64,000 nt of DNA, from positions 868,001-932,000 of the forward strand of contig NZ_CP150145.1 in the NCBI RefSeq assembly GCF_037963835.1, in the 5' to 3' direction. The DNA comes from Paenibacillus sp. FSL H8-0332. GTDB taxonomy: Bacteria > Bacillota > Bacilli > Paenibacillales > Paenibacillaceae. The notes under the pieces were generated by a model. That model searched no databases. It was not told the origin of the DNA and saw nothing but the letters and a program-made list of their open reading frames with translations. The first letter of the stretch is position 1, and each line of letters opens with the position of its first letter. Below are positions 35,548 through 43,027 of the stretch, piece by piece. The position numbers and the translations under genes are program-made.

Positions 35548-36932
35548 GGCACGATGAACTCCTGCATCTGCTCCCTGATCTCACCGGAGATGAACCAGTC
35601 ACCGATGGAGTCGGAGTAGCCCAGCCCATCTGGAGTCAGCCGCAGAATACCCTCATCATCCGTGGCGAACCCGCTCTGTACCAAAAGGCCAAGCTCAGGA
35701 TGGTCCTCCCATAGCTTAGTCCCGAACCGCTGGTTATAGTCCGCAATCGTCAGCCCTTCGCTGTGCAGGATTGCTTTTAGAATGAACCGCCGTTTCTGCT
35801 CGTCCAGGCTCAGCACGATTCCATAATCGGCTGTATTATAATGCTCTGCGGCAACATAATCCGCGATGATGCTCTCCGTAGCCTTGCGGCTGACGCCGTA
35901 GCGGGAGGCATAATGCACATTCCGGGTATAGGAACGCGCGCCGCACCCGAGGCCGACCATCCCTTCCTCCTGGCAGCTGTAATCAAGAATATCCTTGCCG
36001 GTCCCGGCATCCTCCTTGGCGAATCTGCGCATCGAGTATTGGCGGTAGCCACGCTCTGCCAGCACAGCACGTGCCGCTTCATAGCATTCATGACGGATAT
36101 CCAGCTGGTTCACCAGGTCGCCCGGCTTCACAATCGTATGCTCACGGGTGTAGAGCGGATAGAGGAAGATTTCCTCCGGTTCATGCAGCAGCGCCTGATT
36201 CAGCGAATAGAGCCAGGAGTCCACCGTCTGCCCCGGGAGTCCGTAGATCAGATCCAGATTGAGGATAGGAAAATCAAACTGCCCTAGCAACTCCAGCGCA
36301 CGGTACACCACCTCGGGGTCCTGCGGGCGGTAAATCGCAGCCGACTCGGCGGCTACGAAGCTCTGGATGCCCATGCTGACCCGGTCCACCGTATGCTCCT
36401 TCAGAATCGTCAGCTTCTCCTCCGTCAGCGTCTCGGGTGAGGTCTCCACGGAGATGGAGGTGGTCCCCAGATCCACTCCCATAATATCCGTAGCAATGCT
36501 GAACAGCCGGTTCAGCTGCGCAGGAGCCAGAAGACTGGGCGTCCCGCCGCCGATGGCGAAGCGTGCGTAAGGCTTGTGACGGGTGAAGGCTGCCCACTGC
36601 CGGGCCTGCCGTTCCAGCGCATCCACGTATTCGGCGTGTACATTCGCTCTTTTATCAGGCAGCGTGAACAGGTTGCAGAAGCCGCAGCGCGCGCCGCAGA
36701 ACGGAATATGCATATATAAGAACAAACTCTCCGCAGGCTCATCCCGCCACAGCTCCTCTAAAGGAAGGGGGGACGCGAACTCGCGGTAAGCGGTTTTGTG
36801 CGGATAGGAATAGAGATAATTGCGGTAAGGATGGGCCGTGATCTGCTCCGTCCATTGCTGAAGCTCCCCAGCGGAGAAGGGAGGGTGTCCGTCTTGGTTC
36901 GTGTGATGCAGAGATTGCCGGATGGACGTCAT
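35544..36932 (-). CDS. STM4012-family radical SAM protein (HemN/HemW-like)
   Basis: 462 residues. The cluster motif is C79-x3-C83-x2-C86 in YMHIPFCGARCGFCNLF, as in HemN/HemW. FAIGGGTPSLL, VETSPETLTEEKL, RVSMGIQSF and LDLIYGLPGQTVDSW are the conserved barrel strands; the C-terminal HemN-like domain spans 370-460. HemN relatives act as oxidases, heme chaperones or methyltransferases. Position next to STM4011 supports the STM4012 assignment rather than a housekeeping HemW. The start overlaps nothing; 42 bases separate it from STM4013. Confidence 0.85.
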   Translation of the reverse strand: MTSIRQSLHHTNQDGHPPFSAGELQQWTEQITAHPYRNYLYSYPHKTAYREFASPLPLEELWRDEPAESLFLYMHIPFCGARCGFCNLFTLPDKRANVHAEYVDALERQARQWAAFTRHKPYARFAIGGGTPSLLAPAQLNRLFSIATDIMGVDLGTTSISVETSPETLTEEKLTILKEHTVDRVSMGIQSFVAAESAAIYRPQDPEVVYRALELLGQFDFPILNLDLIYGLPGQTVDSWLYSLNQALLHEPEEIFLYPLYTREHTIVKPGDLVNQLDIRHECYEAARAVLAERGYRQYSMRRFAKEDAGTGKDILDYSCQEEGMVGLGCGARSYTRNVHYASRYGVSRKATESIIADYVAAEHYNTADYGIVLSLDEQKRRFILKAILHSEGLTIADYNQRFGTKLWEDHPELGLLVQSGFATDDEGILRLTPDGLGYSDSIGDWFISGEIREQMQEFIVP

Positions 36933-36974
36933 ACGTTCTCCTTCCTTGTGCGGGATCGAATTTCAGTTCAATGC

Positions 36975-37760
36975 CTATAAAATAAATTCCCGGTACGGAA
37001 CATTCCATACCGTGTCATGCGCCAGCCGATGGCCCTGATAGCCGTCTTCGCCATAAGCCGTGCCGTGGTCGGAGAAGGCTAGACAGAAGACAGGGTTGCC
37101 GCGCCCCCGGAACGCATCGAACAGACGCCCAAGCTCCCCGTCGGCATAACGCAGCGCTGCACGCTGGCTTTCCACTGAATCTTTGCGCGCGCCCGGCAGG
37201 AACATATGGTTCGGGCCATGGATCGCCGAGACATTCATGAACAGGAACAGCCGCTGGTCCAGCGGGGTGTTGCCGAGTAGCTTGAGCGCATGATTCACCT
37301 GATGCTCCGTGGAGCGCGGGTTCGTGACCCCGAAGGTCATCCGCCAGTAGCTCTGCTGGAAATAACCGGGGAGGACGCGGGCGAGGGGCACTTTTTTGCT
37401 GAAAAAGATTACGCCCCCGATACACACCGTCTGATAACCCGCCGCTGCCAGCCCCGACACCATATCCGGAGTATCGAACAGCCAGGTATGGGGATGGGTC
37501 TTCATCCCGGTATTCCTGGAGTGGAACAGCCGTACATGCTCAGCCTTATTCGTGTTAGCCGGAGTGGGTAAGAAGCCGCCGAAGAAGGCATGATGGGCCG
37601 CATAAGTGAAGCTGCCAGGGGTATGCCGCTGCTCCCAGGAGCCGCTGCCGCACAGATTGGGACAATTCGCCTCCTCCAGCACAGCCGCATCGTAGCGCAG
37701 AGTATCGAGTGTGATCATTAAGATATCGTGGGTGCCGACAATGGCATTCATATCGGTCAT
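36975..37760 (-). CDS. STM4013/SEN3800-family hydrolase (alkaline phosphatase/sulfatase superfamily)
   Basis: 261 residues from ATG 37760, which forms an ATGA overlap with the STM4014 stop and has AGGAGG 9 bases upstream. The fold signatures are ILMITLDTLRYDAAVL (first metal Asp), PGSFTYAAHHAFFGGFLPTP where the nucleophile Ser/Thr would lie, and AFSDHGTAYGEDGYQGHRLA with the C-terminal metal Asp-His and His. No sulfatase C-x-P-S-R motif is present, so formylglycine activation is unlikely. Substrate unknown: sulfate, phosphate or phosphonate esters are possible. Confidence 0.82.
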   Translation of the reverse strand: MTDMNAIVGTHDILMITLDTLRYDAAVLEEANCPNLCGSGSWEQRHTPGSFTYAAHHAFFGGFLPTPANTNKAEHVRLFHSRNTGMKTHPHTWLFDTPDMVSGLAAAGYQTVCIGGVIFFSKKVPLARVLPGYFQQSYWRMTFGVTNPRSTEHQVNHALKLLGNTPLDQRLFLFMNVSAIHGPNHMFLPGARKDSVESQRAALRYADGELGRLFDAFRGRGNPVFCLAFSDHGTAYGEDGYQGHRLAHDTVWNVPYREFIL

Positions 37761-39166
37761 GGGGCCGGATTCCTCCTGGATAGCTGCTTCATTTCCCATT
37801 CGTAGGTGCTGCAGCCTTGGTATTCAACATCGTACAATAAGTCGCCAAAAGGATTCACATCCGCCGTATACGTCTGCCCAGTGCTTCCCACCAGCACATC
37901 GATGCCCGCGACTGAGCAGTTCGGAAAAGCAGCCAGGGAGGCCTCTGCTGTCCGGCGTACCTCTGCCTGCTGCGCCTCGCTCAGCCCGGCCTCCGCCGGA
38001 GTCATCCGCTGGCTGCGCAGATGCAGATTCGTAATCGGTGTGGTGCTGACTCTGGCGACAGCGTGGCAGGCATCACCAGCGACAACCAGCTGGCGGATGT
38101 CGAAGGAATGCCCGCTTATGCCGGGCTTCGGAATCCACTGCTCGGCATAGGCGCCGTGGCGGTAGAGCCAGTTAATGATACCGGCAAGGCGGGCAGAATC
38201 CGTATAGCGCTGTAGCTTGCCGGAATTATAATACACCGGGGGACGGGTGATATAGCTCTCGACTCCGATGGTGGTAACCGCCGACTCAGCCCCCGTGGCC
38301 GGGTTCAGCTGATATGCAATCACGCCGGAGGCGGCGGAGCCGCTGGCCAGCTTGATGAACACGCGGTGCATCCGCTGCGACAGCATCAGCTCGCGCAGGG
38401 AGGCGTAGTCTACGGGGACTTGTCCGCCACTGCCGCGAAGCGGACGGGGAACAGAGACGCCGGACTCGGCGAGAATCTGCTGGGTCCGGCGCTTGTCCGT
38501 CATAGCTGCGATCTCCGCCGGATCGTTGGTCCAGCGGGAAGCGGGCAGCAGCTGCCTGGCCTCCCGCCGGAGCCGCGCCAGCAGGCGGCAGTAGCCGCGG
38601 AACCACTGGGACGGGTGATGCAGCACGCCGGGCAGCTCCTTCAGGGCGGAGGCCGCTTTGAAGCTTAGCGGCCTCAGGTCCGGCTGCTGCCCGAACGGGT
38701 GCAGCGAGTCGTCCGCGTCCGGCGCATCCGGTGCGCCCAGCGCGATAAGCGCCCGCTCCAGCGTGAAGCTGCCGCCGGGGGACTCCAGGCGCAGCAGCGG
38801 CGTTCCCGCTGCGGACCCCGGCACAGCGGGCATGCTGAAGCTGCCACCCGGGGAATCCGGCAGCAGGCGCTGCGCTTCCGCTGAGGACCCCTGCGCGGAG
38901 TGCCCGCCGCTCCGGCGGCCGGGGTACTCCAGCTGGGGTTGCCCCGGCGCTGGTGAATGAAGACCCGCCTGTTCCGGCGCTCCGTCCCGAAGCTGCGACT
39001 GCACAGCCTGCTCCAGCAGATCAGCCAGCGGCTGGCCCTCCAGCAGTCCGGCATAGGGAATCAGCAGCGCCGGGGGCATCCCGAGACGCGAGCGCGCCTG
39101 CTGGATACCGGCCGCGCGCCGGTCGCCGGGCTGGCAGAAGACAACCAGCGGCTCTGCGGGCTGCAT
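37757..39166 (-). CDS. STM4014-family protein, ATP-grasp-like
   Basis: 469 residues. Residues 225-465 look like an ATP-grasp fold: a SVPRPL lead, VFIKLASGSAASGVIAY (ATP-binding lysine), YAEQWIPKPGISGHSFDIRQ and the metal-site VAGIDVLVGSTGQTYTADVN with NPFGDLL. Such enzymes ligate a carboxylate to an amine or thiol. Residues about 65-145 are a Pro/Gly/Ser-rich insert in which SPGGSF occurs twice, from a 72-bp duplication. It overlaps STM4013 by 4 bases and abuts STM4015. Confidence 0.78.
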   Translation of the reverse strand: MQPAEPLVVFCQPGDRRAAGIQQARSRLGMPPALLIPYAGLLEGQPLADLLEQAVQSQLRDGAPEQAGLHSPAPGQPQLEYPGRRSGGHSAQGSSAEAQRLLPDSPGGSFSMPAVPGSAAGTPLLRLESPGGSFTLERALIALGAPDAPDADDSLHPFGQQPDLRPLSFKAASALKELPGVLHHPSQWFRGYCRLLARLRREARQLLPASRWTNDPAEIAAMTDKRRTQQILAESGVSVPRPLRGSGGQVPVDYASLRELMLSQRMHRVFIKLASGSAASGVIAYQLNPATGAESAVTTIGVESYITRPPVYYNSGKLQRYTDSARLAGIINWLYRHGAYAEQWIPKPGISGHSFDIRQLVVAGDACHAVARVSTTPITNLHLRSQRMTPAEAGLSEAQQAEVRRTAEASLAAFPNCSVAGIDVLVGSTGQTYTADVNPFGDLLYDVEYQGCSTYEWEMKQLSRRNPAP

Positions 39167-40011
39167 TATTCTGTGATTGACGGATAACGCCAGTCATCAT
39201 CGTCATCGGCTTGCTGCTGGTCGCTGACATCGACCGGCAAGCCGCTGTTCTTCAGACGCAGCATCATCTCGTCAGACATGAAGTGATGGCTCAGGTTGAG
39301 CAGCTTCAGTCCCTTGACCCGCTCGCTGGCGAGCAGCGCTTCTGCGCCGGTGTCGCTAAGCGTTCCCAGTGACATATCCAGGGTATGGAGCTGGTCCAGA
39401 ATCGGCGCATCCGCCAGGGCTGCGGCAATTTCGTCCTGTATCTCACTGTTTTTGAGTCCGAGATAGGTTAGCTTAGGGAATTTCCCAGGCTCGATCAGCG
39501 GCTGGAGGTCGTCCAGCCCGCCGTCGAAGCCGTAATTGTCCACTCCAAGATAGAGTTCGAGCTTCTGCAGGTTAGGTAGAGTGGAGCCGGCGATATCCGC
39601 CAGCACATCCTTGCTGAGTCCGCCTGTAATGATAATCAGTTCTTCGAGCTTGTCGTGCTGCAGCTGACTTAGCCGCAGACTGGTGCCGCCTTGGATGGTC
39701 AATGACTGAAGCTCCGGATAGGCAGGGAGCAGCGGGGAGAGGTCACTCTGGGTAATCCACGAGATTTCACATTCCTCGTAGCTCATATCCCCAATGAACA
39801 GCTTACGCAGTGCCGGGAAGCTTGCGCTATGCTTCACAAGTGCCTGAACGGTTTCCTCTGAGCTGTTCTCATAGGCTTGTCCCCAGTCGCCAATCGTAAG
39901 GCTGGTCAGGCCGGCGGCTTCAGGGCTTGCGCTTAAGCGTTCAATCTCCGTCTCCATCCGCTTACCTTCTTCAAATCCATCGTAATCAATGCTGAGCTTC
40001 ACTGCTGTCAT
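39166..40011 (-). CDS. STM4015-family leucine-rich-repeat-like protein
   Basis: 281 residues from ATG 40011, 7 bases after GGAGGG; a second in-frame ATG at 40017 directly abuts that site. From residue 40 the sequence shows LRR-like strands of about 25-30 residues: SLTIGDWGQ, LRKLFIGDM, LQSLTIQGG, LEELIIITGG, LQKLELYLG, LTYLGLKNS, LHTLDMSLG, LKLLNLSHHFMSD. It probably acts as a protein-protein scaffold or substrate carrier for the cluster. The tail is acidic (QQQADDDDDW). First gene of the operon. Confidence 0.8.
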   Translation of the reverse strand: MTAVKLSIDYDGFEEGKRMETEIERLSASPEAAGLTSLTIGDWGQAYENSSEETVQALVKHSASFPALRKLFIGDMSYEECEISWITQSDLSPLLPAYPELQSLTIQGGTSLRLSQLQHDKLEELIIITGGLSKDVLADIAGSTLPNLQKLELYLGVDNYGFDGGLDDLQPLIEPGKFPKLTYLGLKNSEIQDEIAAALADAPILDQLHTLDMSLGTLSDTGAEALLASERVKGLKLLNLSHHFMSDEMMLRLKNSGLPVDVSDQQQADDDDDWRYPSITE

Positions 40012-40143
40012 GAACATCCCTCCAAGGTAGAATTATGGCTTCCAAATCACCCTAACATGTAGGGAGAGGTAGAGTCAAATGGCAGAGGAACAGGTGCACC
40101 TATTTCTCCGTTAACGCCCGTAACCACGGGGTTGTACGGGTCA

Positions 40144-40330
40144 AATGTAATCGAAAAACCGACCACATTTGGCACGGCGGTGGCGTGTGGTCCGAATGTA
40201 GTCGGAAAACCGACCACATTTGGAGTGGCGGTGGCGTGTGGTCCGAATGTAATCGAAAAACCGATCACATTTGGCACGGCGGTGGCGTGTGGTCCGAATG
40301 TAGTCGGAAAACCGATCACATTTGGCACGG
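40144..40330. repeat. 51-bp tandem hairpin array C
   Basis: Units start at 40144, 40195, 40246 and 40297, each step exactly 51. Each opens with a hairpin: arms AATGTAGTCGG and CCGACCACATT around AAAA in the second unit (10 of 11 pairs), followed by a GGCGGTGGCGTGTGGTCCG linker. Aligned without gaps, its unit matches array A at more than half of positions, including GGAAAACCGA. It lies between the STM4015 start and the feoB terminator, so it is upstream of the STM operon. Confidence 0.9.
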
Positions 40331-40364
40331 CGGGGGTTGCCGCGAAGGACGCGCACCAGAGCGC

Positions 40365-40403
40365 AAAAAAGCACTATCCGCCCGTCCGGGGGGAATAGTG
40401 CTC
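40365..40403 (-). terminator. Terminator of the feo operon
   Basis: Arms GCACTAT and ATAGTGC with a GC-rich loop; on the minus strand six T follow. It lies just after the stop of the feoB membrane gene. Confidence 0.85.
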
Positions 40404-40411
40404 TGCATGAT

Positions 40412-41821
40412 TTACACCCAGCCGAACAGCCGCGCCGCCGAAGCCACCGCGAAGGTTACGCCGATAGCGATAGCGAGCGGGATTACAGCGGAGAGCACGG
40501 CCCACTTCAGGCTTTTGGTCTCCTTGTAGATGTTCACGAGTGTGGTGCCGCAAGGATAGTGGAGCAGGGAGAACAGCATCATATTCAGCGCCGTCAGCCA
40601 GGTCCAGCCGTGGCTCAGGAAGATGTCCTTAATGCTGCCGAGACCTTCGATATCGACCATGGCCCCAGAGGACATGTAGCCCATTAGCAGGATAGGCAGC
40701 ACAATCTCGTTAGCGGGCAGGCCGAGGATGAAGGCCATAATAATGAAGCCGTCCATGCCGAGCAGCTGTGCGAACGGATCGAACCAGGCTGCCATATGAT
40801 TCAGCACACTCTCACCGCCGACAAACAGATTGCCGAGAATCCAGGTGATAATCCCTGCCGGAGCAGCCACGATGATGGCGCGGGTCAGGACATTGAGGGA
40901 TTTTTCCTTGGAGGAGCGGACAATGGTCTTCCAGATCTGCGGGCGGCGGTAAGGCGGCAGCTCCAGGGTGTAGTGGGTAGGCACACCGCGCAGCGCCGTT
41001 TTGGACATGATCCACGATACGCTCAGGGTGACGATAATTCCGACCAGCACGATCCCCATCAGCACCAGCGCAGTCGAGAAGGTACGCAGTGCCCCGGTGG
41101 TGGTTGCCCCGACCATGAACATGGAGGAGAGCAGAATAAGCGTAGGCCAGCGGCCGTTGCACGGGACGAAGTTGTTGGTCAGAATGGCCAGCATCCGTTC
41201 GCGGGGCGATTCAATAATGCGGGTGGACAGAATAGCGGCAGCGTTGCAGCCGAAGCCCATCGACATCGTCAAGGCCTGCTTGCCATGCCCCCCGGATTTC
41301 TTGAATAAGCGGTCCATATTAAAAGCAACCCGGGGCAGATACCCGAAATTCTCCAGCAGCGCGAACACCGGGAAGAAAATCATCATAGGCGGCAGCATGA
41401 CGCTGATGACCCATGAGGTTCCACGGTACAGTCCCAGCACAAGGACGCCGTGCAGCCAGGCCGGGGCATGAACAGCCTCGAAGCCGGCGGTCAGATAGCC
41501 TTCGATCCAGCTGAAGAGGGAGGCAATCCAGCCCGAAGGGTAATTGGCTCCGGCAATGGTAATCCAGAATACCAGGCCAAGGCCGGCGAGCATAATGGGG
41601 AAGCCCCAGATTTTCGAGGTGACGATATTATCCAGCTTATAGGTGCTGCCGAGCTTCTTCTTGTCGTGATAGGTGACAGCATCGCTGCAGATTCCAGCCG
41701 ATACGCCGTAGATTCCGCTGACGATCTCGTCGCGGACCGCCCCTTTGTCTGCCAGCTTCTTCGCAGTTGCGAGCAGGGAATCGAGCGGGTCTTGGCCGTT
41801 AATGGCATGCGGTGACTCCAT
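40412..41821 (-). CDS. FeoB membrane (permease) half of a split ferrous iron transporter
   Basis: 469 residues with about ten helices and two Gate domains. VSGIYGVSAGICSDAVTY and LDNIVTSKIWGFPIML are the FeoB linker region; TMSMGFGCNAAAILSTRIIE and ILTNNFVPCNGRWPTLILL are the first Gate with its conserved cysteines; GLPANEIVLPILLMGY and LLHYPCGTTLVNIYKETKSL are the second. There is no GTPase domain: that is the preceding gene, which overlaps by 23 bases. Together they equal one full-length FeoB for Fe(II) uptake. Confidence 0.9.
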   Translation of the reverse strand: MESPHAINGQDPLDSLLATAKKLADKGAVRDEIVSGIYGVSAGICSDAVTYHDKKKLGSTYKLDNIVTSKIWGFPIMLAGLGLVFWITIAGANYPSGWIASLFSWIEGYLTAGFEAVHAPAWLHGVLVLGLYRGTSWVISVMLPPMMIFFPVFALLENFGYLPRVAFNMDRLFKKSGGHGKQALTMSMGFGCNAAAILSTRIIESPRERMLAILTNNFVPCNGRWPTLILLSSMFMVGATTTGALRTFSTALVLMGIVLVGIIVTLSVSWIMSKTALRGVPTHYTLELPPYRRPQIWKTIVRSSKEKSLNVLTRAIIVAAPAGIITWILGNLFVGGESVLNHMAAWFDPFAQLLGMDGFIIMAFILGLPANEIVLPILLMGYMSSGAMVDIEGLGSIKDIFLSHGWTWLTALNMMLFSLLHYPCGTTLVNIYKETKSLKWAVLSAVIPLAIAIGVTFAVASAARLFGWV

Positions 41822-42530
41822 GGCGGGCCACCTCCTTCGCTACAGATATACCCTTGCGTCCCATATGGGCTCTGAGGGAAGCCAGCAGGCTGTGATCACC
41901 GTCCAGCAGGCGCAGGGCAATCCAGCGTGCCGGATATCTGGCGCCGACCGTCTGTTCCACCATCGGGATCAGCTCGGCAATGCCTTGCTCAATCTCCTCG
42001 TTGTAGGTGATCTTCAGCGGCTCTGCCTTGAATTCACCGGTCGCTACGCGTGCGACCTGATCCAGCAGCGCTTCGATGCCGATTCCGTTACGGGCCGAAA
42101 TGGCCGTGACAGGCACCCCGAGGCGCTCCGCAATCCGCTTCAGATTAATATCAATGCCCAGCCGCTTGGCTTCATCGATCAGATTGATGCAGACCACGGC
42201 GCGTCCGGTAATCTCCAGCACCTGCAGGGCCAGATTGAGGTTGCGCTCCAGCGACGTTGCATCCAGAACCACCAGCGTTACATCCGGTTCCTCAAAAATA
42301 ATATAGTCCCGGGCCGCCTCTTCATCGGCGGAGTTGGAGTAGAGCGAATAGGTGCCGGGAAGGTCAACGGCCCGGTAAGTATGCTCCTTGTGGGTGAAGT
42401 GCCCTTCGGCGGTAACTACGGTTTTGCCGGCCCAGTTGCCGGTGTGCTGGCGCATCCCGGTCAACAGGTTGAACAGCGTGCTCTTGCCTGTATTGGGGTT
42501 GCCGGCAAAAGCTACGGTATACTCACTCAT
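41799..42530 (-). CDS. FeoB GTPase half
   Basis: 243 residues. G1 is AGNPNTGKSTLFN, the switch I region HTGNWAGKTV, G3 DLPGTYSL, G4 NLIDEAKR, and G5 lies near ISARNGIG; the C-terminal 70 residues match the FeoB helical domain (regulating nucleotide release). It ends before any membrane helix. Overlaps feoA by 4 bases and the membrane half by 23 bases, consistent with translational coupling. Confidence 0.92.
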   Translation of the reverse strand: MSEYTVAFAGNPNTGKSTLFNLLTGMRQHTGNWAGKTVVTAEGHFTHKEHTYRAVDLPGTYSLYSNSADEEAARDYIIFEEPDVTLVVLDATSLERNLNLALQVLEITGRAVVCINLIDEAKRLGIDINLKRIAERLGVPVTAISARNGIGIEALLDQVARVATGEFKAEPLKITYNEEIEQGIAELIPMVEQTVGARYPARWIALRLLDGDHSLLASLRAHMGRKGISVAKEVARHGVTACH

Positions 42531-42781
42531 CCTTCTCCGCCTCCAATCAGTTCGCCATAAATCAGGGAACTCTCTTCCCGCCGCAGGGCAATAGTAGTGT
42601 TGCTGATCCGGTAAGCTGTAGGGTCTCCAAGCGGGCTGCGCCGCAGCACCTCTACAGCATTGCCGACAACAAACCCGAGATCAAGCAGTCTTCTCCGCAG
42701 CACGCCCTGAACCTCGATGCCGCTGATCCTCAGTGTGCTGCCGTTCGTAGCTTCAGACAATGGAATTACGGCTCCAGCCAT
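42527..42781 (-). CDS. feoA: FeoA-type SH3-like protein
   Basis: 84 residues from ATG 42781 with GGGAG before it. The FeoA pattern is clear: SEATNGSTLRISGI, RRRLLDLGFVVGNAVEVLRR and SPLGDPTAYRISNTTIALRR. FeoA is a small cytoplasmic partner needed for FeoB function. First gene of the feo operon. Confidence 0.88.
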   Translation of the reverse strand: MAGAVIPLSEATNGSTLRISGIEVQGVLRRRLLDLGFVVGNAVEVLRRSPLGDPTAYRISNTTIALRREESSLIYGELIGGGEG

Positions 42782-42937
42782 AAGCTCTCCCACTTTCGTA
42801 TGATTAATGAATGAATAGTTATAGTTATCCTTAAGTATGAAGTATGCACTTGTATAGTATATTGTGCAGGGCACAGAATATTGCATCCTGCCACAATATT
42901 AGTATACGTAAATAAATTTGTCCTTGCAACAATAATG

Positions 42938-42951
42938 TTTCCCTAGGGAAA
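42938..42951. promoter_or_regulatory. 14-bp perfect palindrome between feoA and the AraC gene
   Basis: TTTCCCTAGGGAAA is fully symmetric. It lies in the 246-base divergent region between feoA (minus) and the AraC-type gene (plus). A metalloregulator of the DtxR/MntR kind would be a reasonable binder, but the sequence is not a close match to a consensus I can quote. No Fur box is visible here. Confidence 0.4.
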
Positions 42952-43027
42952 GATAAATACAGCAAGATTTATCAAAAGTGTTTCCGGTGTCTGCTATATA
43001 CTTTGAGTTGTGGAGGGGGTGAGAGTA

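Noticed and set aside
37757..37799. Longer start of the STM4013-family hydrolase
   Set aside because: ATG 37760 has a consensus AGGAGG and the ATGA overlap seen throughout the operon; the extra 13 codons have no ribosome site.
40047..40398. Repeat-peptide frames across array C on both strands
   Set aside because: Same arithmetic artefact; the related array A has a 52-base step that breaks the frame, so the family is not coding.
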